Below are positions 20,601-28,889 of a stretch of DNA of 64,000 nucleotides, in pieces. Position 1 is the stretch's first letter; each line of letters begins with the position of its first letter. The DNA lies in contig NZ_JAMQGM010000001.1 of assembly GCF_023703325.1 (NCBI RefSeq), positions 1-64,000 of the forward strand. Reading direction: 5' to 3'. The notes under the pieces were generated by a model. That model was not told the origin of the DNA. It worked only from the letters and a program-made list of their open reading frames with translations, and ran no database searches. A program made the position numbers and the translations under genes. This DNA comes from Streptomyces meridianus (lineage in GTDB: Bacteria; Actinomycetota; Actinomycetes; Streptomycetales; Streptomycetaceae).

Positions 20601-22662
20601 GCTCGGCGACGCCTTCGCCTCCGGCGGGTCGGCCGGCTACGACCACAAGGGCATGGGCATCACCGCACGCGGCGCTTGGGAGTCGGTCAAGCGCCACTTC
20701 CGCGAGCTCGGCCACGACACCCAGACCCAGGACTTCACGGTCGTCGGCGTCGGCGACATGTCCGGCGACGTCTTCGGCAACGGCATGCTGCTCTCCGAGC
20801 ACATCCGCCTGGTCGCAGCGTTCGACCACCGCCACATCTTCATCGACCCGGTCCCGGACGCCGCTCGCTCGTACGCCGAACGCCGCCGGATCTTCGACCT
20901 GCCGCGCAGCTCCTGGGCGGACTACGACACCTCCCTGCTGTCGCAGGGCGGTGGCGTCTTCCCGCGCAGTGCCAAGGCCATCACGATCAACGCGCAGATC
21001 CGGGCGGCGCTAGGGATCGGCTCGCGGGTAACCAAGATGACACCGGCCGACCTGATGAAGGCCATCCTCCAGGCCCCTGTGGACCTGCTGTGGAACGGCG
21101 GCATCGGCACCTACGTGAAGTCCGAGCAGGAGAGCCACGCCGATGTCGGGGACAAGGCCAACGACGCCATCCGCGTCGACGGCCGGGCCCTGCGCGTCAA
21201 GGTCGTCGGCGAGGGCGGCAACCTGGGCCTCACCCAGCTCGGCCGCATCGAGTTCGCCGGCTGCGGCGGTCCCGACGGCACCGGCGGCCGGGTGAACACC
21301 GACGCCATCGACAACAGCGCGGGCGTGGACACCTCCGACCACGAGGTGAACATCAAGATCCTCCTGAACTCGGTGGTGGCCGACGGCGACCTCACCGTCA
21401 AGCAGCGCAACAAGCTGCTCGCGGACATGACCGACGAGGTCGGCGAGCTCGTGCTGCGCAACAACTACGCGCAGAACGTCGCCCTCGCCAACTCCGAGAC
21501 CCAGGCCGCCAGCCTCCTTCACGCCCAGCAGCGGCTGATGCGCAGCCTCGAGCGCGAGGGGCGGCTCGACCGGGAGCTCGAGTTCCTGCCGACCGACCGG
21601 CAGATCCGCGAGCGGCTGAGCGCCGGGCGCGGGCTGACCGGGCCCGAGCTCGCCGTCCTGCTGGCTTACGTCAAGATCACCACGGCCGACGAGGTGATCG
21701 CCACCGAGCTGCCGGACGACCCGTACCTGGAGCGGCTGCTGCGGGCGTACTCGCCCAAGGCGCTGGCGGAGCGGTTCCCCGAGCAGCTGGACGGGCACGC
21801 GCTGCGCCGCGAGATCGTGACGACGGTGCTGGTCAACGACACGATCAATACGGCGGGCACCACGTTCCTGCACCGGATGCGCGAGGAGACCGGAGCCTCC
21901 ACGGAGGAGATCGTGCGCGCCCAGACGGCGGCCCGCACGATCTTCGGGCTGGCCGACATCTGGGACGCCGTCGAGGCCTTGGACAACCGGGTCGCGGCCG
22001 ACGTACAGACCCGGATCCGGCTGCACTCGCGGCGGCTGGTCGAGCGCGGCACCCGCTGGCTGCTGAACAACCGGCCGCAGCCGCTTCAGCTCGCCGAGAC
22101 GGTGGAGTTCTTCACCGACCGGGTCGAGGAGGTGCGGACCCAGCTGCCGAAGCTGCTCAAGGGCTCCGACCTCGAGTGGTTCCAGGGCATCGTCGACGAA
22201 CTGCTCGGCGCAGGGGTGCCCGAGGACCTGGCCCAGCGGGTCGCGGGCTTCTCGACCTCGTTCCCGACGCTCGACATCGTGGCCATCGCCGACCGGTCGG
22301 ACAAGGCGCCGCTGCAGGTCGCCGAGGTCTACTACGACCTGGCCGACCGGCTGAACATCAGCCGGCTGATGGACCGCATCATCGAGCTGCCCCGCGCCGA
22401 CCGCTGGCAGTCGATGGCCCGCGCCTCGATCCGCGAGGATCTGTACGCGGTGCACGCGGCGCTGACGTCGGACGTCCTCTCGGCGGCCAACGGGGGCTCG
22501 ACGCCCGAGGAGCGGTTCAAGACCTGGGAGCAGCGCAACGCGGCGATCCTGGGCCGGGCCCGGGGAACCCTGGAGGAGATCCAGAACTCGGACTCCTTCG
22601 ACCTGGCCAATCTGTCGGTGGCCATGCGGACGATGCGGACGCTGCTGCGCACCCACCTCTGA
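17632..22662 (+). CDS. gdhB: NAD-specific glutamate dehydrogenase, large (180 kDa) class
   Basis: A 1,676-residue enzyme interconverting glutamate and 2-oxoglutarate plus ammonium with NAD (EC 1.4.1.2). The size matches the Streptomyces-type large GDH (about 1,650 residues). An N-terminal regulatory half with ACT-like segments precedes the catalytic core; recognisable are the [20 protein letters not shown] stretch near residue 870, the GAKGGFVGK lysine region (Lys904), [12 protein letters not shown] near 1040 and [16 protein letters not shown] near 1190. A short GAGG precedes ATG 17632. This class generally works in the catabolic direction, feeding amino-acid carbon into the citric acid cycle. 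Monocistronic: long leader before, strong hairpin after. The symbol is given by analogy; other names are in use. Confidence 0.97.
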   Translation: [1676 protein letters not shown]

Positions 22663-22689
22663 CGCGGGTCGCGGGGTCCCGTCGAGTCT

Positions 22690-22735
22690 GCCGCGGGGCG
22701 GCCCGGAGCGCACCGGCTCCGGGCCGCCCCGCGGC
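22690..22735 (+). terminator. Terminator after gdhB
   Basis: A perfect 20-bp inverted repeat (22690-22709 / 22716-22735) with a 6-base loop, 28 bp after the stop. Confidence 0.85.
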
Positions 22736-22918
22736 GTTTGCGGGTGGGCCGGACCCACCCGTTCGTCACCCGAACGGACCAGCGGGCCGCGGACGCCGGC
22801 CGCCCCGCCCCGTCACGGGCCACCGCTCGCGCGGGCGGCGCTCCGGACGCCGCCGGCGAGGTATCGGCGGTAGTTTCTGATGTGTCGCAAATGTGTCCGG
22901 TGCTGCGCGGAGGTGCTG

Positions 22919-25834
22919 ATGAACACGATGCGCGGACCGGCAGCGGGCCCGGACGTCTCGGTGGTCGTGATCGCCTACAACGACGCGGCCCGGCTGCCCA
23001 CCGCCGTGCGCTCGGTCCTGGAACAGACCCTGCACGGCGTCGAGGCCGTCGTCGTGGACGACTGCAGCACAGACGGCACGTACGAGACGGCCCGGGCGCT
23101 GGCCGCCGAGCACCCCGGCCGGGTCCGGGTCTTCCGGCTCCCGGAGAACAGCGGCGGCTGCGGAGCGCCCCGCAACCGGGGTATCGCCGAGGCCCGCGGC
23201 AGCTTCGTGATGTTCCTCGACAGTGACGACGAACTGGAGCGCAACGCCTGCCGGAACCTGCTCGAGGCGGCCGAGCGCACCGAGGCCGACCTCGTGTCCG
23301 GGCTGTGTGTCCGGGTGCATGTCGCCAACCGGCACGGCAAGAAGGTCGAGTGGTACCCGTGGCTCTACCGGCACAGCCAGGTGCTCGAGTCGATCGGTGA
23401 ACTGCCCGACCTGCTCGTCTTCGACACCCTGTCCACCAACAAGTGCTACCGCAGGGACTTCCTGCTGGAGCGCGACCTGCGGTTCCCGGTCGGCATCCAC
23501 TACGAGGACCTGCTGTTCTCCGCCCGGGCGTACCTCGCCGCCCGCCGCATCGCCCTGATCCCCAACCGCGTCTACTTCTGGAACGTCGTCGAGAACGGCG
23601 ACGCCGCCGCCCGGTCCATCAGCAACCGGCGCCACGAGATCGCCAACTTCGCCCACCGGATGGAGATCCACCGGCGCATCGACGAGCTGCTGGAGCAGCA
23701 GCGGCTGAGCGACCTGAAGTTCCACAAGGACGTCAAGTTCCTCAAGCACGACCTGGTGCTCCACCTGCGGGACCTGCCGTTGCTCGACGCGGAGTACCGG
23801 CGGCGCTTCGCCGAACTCGCCGCCGGCTACCTCGACGGCGTCGACCCGTCCGCGTACGCCGCCGCCGAGCCCGTCCACGCCATCTGCGCGTACCTGCTGC
23901 GGAAGCAGGACTGGGACAACCTGCTGCCCGCCGCGGACACGCTGGCGAACCGGGCCAAACTCTCCTCGCCGCTCGTCGAGCGGAACGGACGCGTCTACTG
24001 GTGCGCGGAGCATCTCGACGATCCGGAGGGGCGCGCGGTCCTCGACGTCACCGATGCCGGTTACCACACGGGCCCGCTGGAGCGGCTCTTCCTGCGCAAC
24101 CGGCTGACGTCCTACGGCGACGACGGGCGCGGCACGCTGCGGCTCGCCGGGAACGTCGTCAACCCGCTCGGCCGCATCGCCCGCTCCGCGCGGCTGCGCG
24201 GGCGGCTGGAGTTCCGCCCCCGCCGCAAGGGGCTGCGCACCGTCCACTGCTTCCCGCTGACCGCCCTGCGCTGGGGGGACCGGTACCTCGAGTGGGAGGC
24301 CGCAGCCGGTCTGACGCACGGTCTGCGGCCGCTCGGCGTCATCGACGCGGTCTGGGACGTCCGCCTCGTGCTGGATGTCGACGGCACCCGGCTCCGCACC
24401 CGGATCAGCGTGGACGGGGTGGACCTCGACGGCGCCCGGTCGCTGCCGGTCCGCCCGCGGCTCACCCGGCTGGTGGCCGACCATCTGCTGCCCGAGGTGT
24501 CCCGGCGCGGGCACCTGGCCTTCCGGCTGGTCGCCGAGGGCGCCGTCGCGAGCCGTGCGACGCGGTCCATCGGCGGGCTGGTCACGGGACGTCCCGGCAG
24601 CCTCGCCAAGCGCGGGCTGCGCGGGGCGCGGCAGGTCAGGCGGAGGATGAACTCGGGTCCGACGAAGATCGGGGTGTACCACCGGCTGTTCTGCCGCCTG
24701 CCGGTCCGGCCCGGTCTGATCGTCTTCGAGAGCCATCTCGGCAAGCAGTACAGCGACAGCCCGCGAGCGGTCTACGAGGAACTGCGCCACCTGGGCGTGC
24801 CGTTCGAGGGGGTGTGGTCGTACGCGGGTCGGAGCGCCGACGGCTTCCCCCGCGACGCCGTTCTGGTACGCCGCTGGGGATGGCGGTATCTGCTCGCCCT
24901 CGCCCGGGCCGACTTCTGGATCGACAACCAGGGCTTTCCGCTGAAGCTGGCCAAGCGCTCGCGGACCACCTACATCCAGACCTGGCACGGCTCGGCGCTC
25001 AAGCGCATGGGGTTCGACGAGCCGCGGCTGAGGATGATGACCCGGCCGGCGCAGGAGGCGCATCAGCGGGTGCTGGACCGGTTCGACCATTTCCTGGTCC
25101 GCTCGGAGCACGACGTGCGCACGCTCGCCGCGGCGTTCCGGCTGCGCAGCGGGGTGCCGGTGCGCACCGGTTATCCGCGCAACGATCCGCTGGTCGCCGA
25201 GCGCCGCCGCGAGGAGCTGACGGGGGCGCGCAGCCGCGGACCGCTCGCTGCCGAGCTCGGCATCGAGGACGACCGGATGGTGCTGCTGTACGCGCCGACG
25301 TTTCGGGCAGACGCGTCCGGCAAGGTGCGGAACTTCGAACCGGGCTTCGACCTTGAGGCGTTCGCACGCCGCTTCGGCGACCGGATCACCCTGCTCGTGC
25401 GGGCGCACTACCTCAACCGGGTCGTGCTGCCGCCCGGGTTGCGCGGCAAGGTCGTCGACGTGACGTCGCAGCACGACGTCACCCCGCTGCTCGCGCTCGC
25501 GGACGGGCTGATCACGGACTACTCGTCGTTGATGTTCGACTACGCGCTGCTGGACCGGCCGATGATCTTCTTCGCGCACGACTACGACGCGTACGCGGGC
25601 GAGAGCCGCGGTACCTACTTCGACCTGCGCCTGAAGGCACCGGGGCCGGTCGCGGAGACCGAGGAGGAGCTGTTCGCGGCCGTCGCGGACCTCAAGTCGG
25701 CGGGGCCGGTGTACGCAGAGGCCCGGCAGCGGTTCGTCGCGGAGTTCGGGGAGTACGACCGCGGCGACGCGGCCCGGCGGGTCGTCGAGCTGATCGCCCT
25801 CAAGCGCGGCACCGCACCGGGGGGCCCGGCATGA
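22919..25834 (+). CDS. GT2 glycosyltransferase fused to CDP-glycerol glycerophosphotransferase
   Basis: A 971-residue two-enzyme protein for cell-wall glycopolymer (teichoic-acid-like) synthesis. Residues 10-240 are a GT-A family 2 domain (VVDDCSTDGT near 46-54, FLDSDDEL, and the YEDLLFSARAYLAARRI segment). A beta-rich middle part (about 360-560) leads to a CDP-glycerol:poly(glycerophosphate) transferase domain (about 600-960) with TWHGSALKRMG (Trp689-Gly691) and ITDYSSLMFDYALLDRP (865 onward). ATG 22919 has GGAGG 5 bases upstream, better than the in-frame ATG at 22880. The C-terminus is coupled to the next gene by an ATGA overlap. Likely at the cytoplasmic membrane face; donor and acceptor sugars are not predictable. 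Confidence 0.92.
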   Translation: MNTMRGPAAGPDVSVVVIAYNDAARLPTAVRSVLEQTLHGVEAVVVDDCSTDGTYETARALAAEHPGRVRVFRLPENSGGCGAPRNRGIAEARGSFVMFLDSDDELERNACRNLLEAAERTEADLVSGLCVRVHVANRHGKKVEWYPWLYRHSQVLESIGELPDLLVFDTLSTNKCYRRDFLLERDLRFPVGIHYEDLLFSARAYLAARRIALIPNRVYFWNVVENGDAAARSISNRRHEIANFAHRMEIHRRIDELLEQQRLSDLKFHKDVKFLKHDLVLHLRDLPLLDAEYRRRFAELAAGYLDGVDPSAYAAAEPVHAICAYLLRKQDWDNLLPAADTLANRAKLSSPLVERNGRVYWCAEHLDDPEGRAVLDVTDAGYHTGPLERLFLRNRLTSYGDDGRGTLRLAGNVVNPLGRIARSARLRGRLEFRPRRKGLRTVHCFPLTALRWGDRYLEWEAAAGLTHGLRPLGVIDAVWDVRLVLDVDGTRLRTRISVDGVDLDGARSLPVRPRLTRLVADHLLPEVSRRGHLAFRLVAEGAVASRATRSIGGLVTGRPGSLAKRGLRGARQVRRRMNSGPTKIGVYHRLFCRLPVRPGLIVFESHLGKQYSDSPRAVYEELRHLGVPFEGVWSYAGRSADGFPRDAVLVRRWGWRYLLALARADFWIDNQGFPLKLAKRSRTTYIQTWHGSALKRMGFDEPRLRMMTRPAQEAHQRVLDRFDHFLVRSEHDVRTLAAAFRLRSGVPVRTGYPRNDPLVAERRREELTGARSRGPLAAELGIEDDRMVLLYAPTFRADASGKVRNFEPGFDLEAFARRFGDRITLLVRAHYLNRVVLPPGLRGKVVDVTSQHDVTPLLALADGLITDYSSLMFDYALLDRPMIFFAHDYDAYAGESRGTYFDLRLKAPGPVAETEEELFAAVADLKSAGPVYAEARQRFVAEFGEYDRGDAARRVVELIALKRGTAPGGPA

Positions 25835-27027
25835 ACGGCGCCGGTACGGACGCGCGGCGCACGGGTGACGCGCGGCGCGCTCAGGTCTGCCGGGATGTGT
25901 TCCTCGTGTCCAACAGCGTCGACGAGCTGGGCGGTGTGACCAGCTGGTCGCACCAGATGGCCCGCCTGTTCCTCGCCCGGGGGCACCGGGTGCACCTGGT
26001 CGGCATCGCGCCCTCCGAGGTGCCGCAGGACTTGGGCGGCGAGCCGCCGTACCCGATGACGACCCTGTACGGAACCCGCCCGCCGCCGGCCGGTCCGGAG
26101 CGCGGGCTGCGAGGGCTGCTCGATCCGGCCGTGCGCCACCGTCGCAGGGTCCGCGAGGCGGGCATGCGCGAGCAGGTGGACCGGCTGAGCGCGCTGTTCC
26201 GCACCGCCCGGCCCGGCGGGGTCGTGATCGTCACCCAGGTGTGGGCGATGGAGTGGGTGCGGTCGGCCGACACCGGGGGACTCACGGTGATCGGCATGAG
26301 CCACGAGTCGTACGACTACTCCCGGGGCTCCTCGCGGTTCGGCCGGATCCTGCGGTACTACCCGGACGCCGACCGGCTGCTGCTCCTCACCCGGGAGGAC
26401 GCCGACCGGTGGATCCGCAGGGGTTTGGACAACGTCGGCTGCATGCCGAACCCCCTGCCCTTCATGCCGGAGGTCGCGTCGCAGCGCACGGAGAAGGTGG
26501 TGATCAGCATCGGGCGGCTGCACGATCAGAAGGGGATCGACATGCTGCTCGACACCTGGGCGCAGACCGCGCCGCGCTTTCCCGGCTGGCGGCTTCGCAT
26601 CTACGGCTCCGGTGAGGACGAGGAGATGCTGAAGGCGCGGTGCACGGCACTCGGCCTGGACGCCGGCGTGGACTGGATGGGGCGCACGGACGACGTGCCC
26701 GGTGCGCTGCGCGGCGGTTCGGTGTTCGTGCAGTCCTCGCGGGGGGAGGGCTTCCCGCTGGCGCTGATGGAGGCGATGGCGACCGCCGTTCCCTGTGTCG
26801 CGTTCGACTGCGCCCCCGGCGTACGGGAGATCGTCCGGGACGGGGAGGACGGGCTGCTGGCGACGCCGGGCAACACGACCGAACTCGCCCGGCAGCTGGG
26901 GGTGCTGATGGCCGACCAGGAGCTGCGGGACCGGATGGGGGTGTTGGCCCGGCAGAACGTGCGGCGCTACTCGACCGCGGAGATCGTCCGCCGGTGGGAG
27001 GACCTCTTCGCCTTCCTCGAGCGCTGA
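25831..27027 (+). CDS. GT4-family glycosyltransferase
   Basis: A 398-residue GT-B transferase. After a 25-residue leader the N-domain begins DVFLVSNSVDELGGVTSWSH, typical of GT4 acceptor domains. The C-domain has SIGRLHDQKGIDMLLDTWA (near residue 225) and the donor-site motif SSRGEGFPLALMEAMATAVP with the EX7E-type glutamates. Start ATG overlaps the stop of the GT2/CDP-glycerol gene (ATGA), so the two are translationally coupled and probably build the same wall polymer. Its last 61 bp overlap, in antisense, the end of the opposing GT2 gene. Confidence 0.93.
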   Translation: MNGAGTDARRTGDARRAQVCRDVFLVSNSVDELGGVTSWSHQMARLFLARGHRVHLVGIAPSEVPQDLGGEPPYPMTTLYGTRPPPAGPERGLRGLLDPAVRHRRRVREAGMREQVDRLSALFRTARPGGVVIVTQVWAMEWVRSADTGGLTVIGMSHESYDYSRGSSRFGRILRYYPDADRLLLLTREDADRWIRRGLDNVGCMPNPLPFMPEVASQRTEKVVISIGRLHDQKGIDMLLDTWAQTAPRFPGWRLRIYGSGEDEEMLKARCTALGLDAGVDWMGRTDDVPGALRGGSVFVQSSRGEGFPLALMEAMATAVPCVAFDCAPGVREIVRDGEDGLLATPGNTTELARQLGVLMADQELRDRMGVLARQNVRRYSTAEIVRRWEDLFAFLER

Positions 27028-28697
27028 GACCGCTGGGCGCGCCGGGGCCACCGCGTGCGCCGGGCCTCCCGGCTGCGGCGCTCCCGCCGCCGCAGCAGCC
27101 GGTCGGCTGCGACACCGGCGGCCGGCCTCGGCCCGCTCGCGACCCGCAGCGCCAGCGAACCGCCGGAGGTGGCGTACGGCTGGACGAGCAGCAGGCCGTG
27201 CCGGCGGCTGACCGCAGCCGTGCGCCGCAGCCCGGGGCCGCCGGCGCGGGCGGCGGTGTAGAGCGACGAGCCGTCGGCGCAGCGCAGCCGGACCCGTACG
27301 TCCCACACCTCCGGGCGGGCCGCCCCGGCCGGTGCGAGCGCGTCCAGGTCCAGGATCGCCTCGGCCGTCCAGGAATTTCCGTTCCCGTTCAGGCACGCGT
27401 CGCGGACCTGGCCGAGCCGCCCGTCCTCCCGGTGGCGCAGCTCGATGTCGACGGATGCGGGGCGTGCCCGGAGCAGGCGGCCGTAGAGGTCGTGCACGCG
27501 GACGTGCAGCCGGGTACGGGCACCCGCCCGGGGCTCGGCGTCGATCGTCACGGGCAGCCGGTACAGCGGCTTGGTGTCGATCCGGTCCAGTTCCACCTGG
27601 GGAAGATCGGTGTCCCAGACGGGCCGGCCCGCCACCCGGACGTAGGGCGGGAGCAGCCGGGCCGGGCGGTTGGCCAGCTCGGCCAGGCGCACCAGGTCCC
27701 GCGGCTCCTCGGCGGCGGTGACGACGCGGGCGATCCAGCGGGCGGGGGCGCGGGCGGCGAGCAGGTCGGCCTCGTCGAAGGCAGCGAGGTGTTCCCGGGT
27801 CAGCCGCCACCAGTCGTTGCGGAAATCCGGGCTGCGGCTGCCCAGTTCGCGGGTGTACATCCGCAGGTCGTGGTCGAGGAACTTGGTCCGGGCGGCCCGG
27901 GTGAGCGTGCTGCGCCCGGCTCCCTCGAGGATCTCGACGGACCGGCGGTGCGCCTCCAGCCGGTTGCGCCAGTTGCCGAGGGTGCCGCGGTCGAGGGAGA
28001 TCGACGGTTCGGCCGCGTCCCGCCGCACGTGCCAGATGTAGACGGGCGCGGGGATCAGCGCGATCCGTGGGCCCGCCGCCAGCACCCGGGCGGTGAAGAC
28101 GAAGTCCTCGTAGCGGAAGTCCCCTTCGGGGAAGGTGACGGCGTGCCGGGCGAGGAACGCGCGGTCGTACAGCTTGTTGACGCAGAGGGTGTCGCGGACC
28201 AGGCGCGGCTGGTCGTCGGGGGAGTCGTACACCGCCTCGCGCAGGAAGAGAGCGCGCTGCCAGGGCACGTCCCGGCCGTGCGGCAGTTCGCGGCGGATGC
28301 ACAGGCCGGCGGTGACCTGGGCGCGGTGCCGTGCGGCCGCCGAGACGAGGGAGTTCACGGCGCCGGGCGGCAGCACGTCGTCGCTGTCGAGGAACATCAC
28401 GTAACGGGCCGAGGCGTGCATCAGTCCGTCGTTGCGTGGGGTTCCGCAACCGCCGCTGTTGGCCGCCCGGTGGACCACACGGATGCGCGCGTAGCGCTCG
28501 GCGAGTCCCATCAGCACGTCGGTGGTGCCGTCGCCGGAACCGTCGTCGATCACCACGACCTCGGCGACGCACGGGCCCTGGCGCAGCGCGGAGAGGACGG
28601 CGTCGGCGATGCGGTCGGCGTCGTCGAAGCCGATCACGATCACACTGACCTGCGCTGTCGCGGCGGAGCCGGCCCATTCCGGCGGTGCTTCGTCCAT
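26967..28697 (-). CDS. GT2 glycosyltransferase with Arg-rich C-terminal tail
   Basis: A 576-residue protein with a family 2 GT-A domain at residues 16-240 (VVVIDDGSGDGT, NSGGCGTPRNDGL, FLDSDDVLP, FRYEDFVFTARVLAAG), clearly a paralogue of the N-terminal half of the GT2/CDP-glycerol protein, followed by a beta-rich region (about 360-500) like that protein's middle domain, but without the glycerophosphotransferase domain. The last 60 or so residues are extremely basic (runs such as RLLRRRERRSREARRTR) and their final part is encoded antisense to the GT4 gene end. ATG 28697; no good ribosome binding site is visible. Probably also a wall-polymer transferase; the tail may contact the membrane or nucleic acid-like polyanions (inference). 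Confidence 0.9.
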   Translation of the reverse strand: MDEAPPEWAGSAATAQVSVIVIGFDDADRIADAVLSALRQGPCVAEVVVIDDGSGDGTTDVLMGLAERYARIRVVHRAANSGGCGTPRNDGLMHASARYVMFLDSDDVLPPGAVNSLVSAAARHRAQVTAGLCIRRELPHGRDVPWQRALFLREAVYDSPDDQPRLVRDTLCVNKLYDRAFLARHAVTFPEGDFRYEDFVFTARVLAAGPRIALIPAPVYIWHVRRDAAEPSISLDRGTLGNWRNRLEAHRRSVEILEGAGRSTLTRAARTKFLDHDLRMYTRELGSRSPDFRNDWWRLTREHLAAFDEADLLAARAPARWIARVVTAAEEPRDLVRLAELANRPARLLPPYVRVAGRPVWDTDLPQVELDRIDTKPLYRLPVTIDAEPRAGARTRLHVRVHDLYGRLLRARPASVDIELRHREDGRLGQVRDACLNGNGNSWTAEAILDLDALAPAGAARPEVWDVRVRLRCADGSSLYTAARAGGPGLRRTAAVSRRHGLLLVQPYATSGGSLALRVASGPRPAAGVAADRLLRRRERRSREARRTRWPRRAQRSQRSRKAKRSSHRRTISAVE

Positions 28698-28889
28698 GGC
28701 GCGTCGACCGGGTTTCCGTGGGGGCGCCGGGCGCTTGCCGTCCGGGAGGACGGCGACCCGGATTCGCTCAGGTCATCCCATTCTTGTCCGAACCATGAGA
28801 AATCTGCCTGTTGCGGTCAAGCGGCCGGGTCCGGCTGCCGAACCAAGACAGGGGGCCGTCCCCCGGGGGGCCAGCCACGAGGAGGACTC

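Noticed and set aside
17470..20835. A 1,121-codon minus-strand frame opposite the glutamate dehydrogenase gene
   Set aside because: Antisense shadow; sequence is low-complexity Val/Gly/Ala/Asp with no domain.
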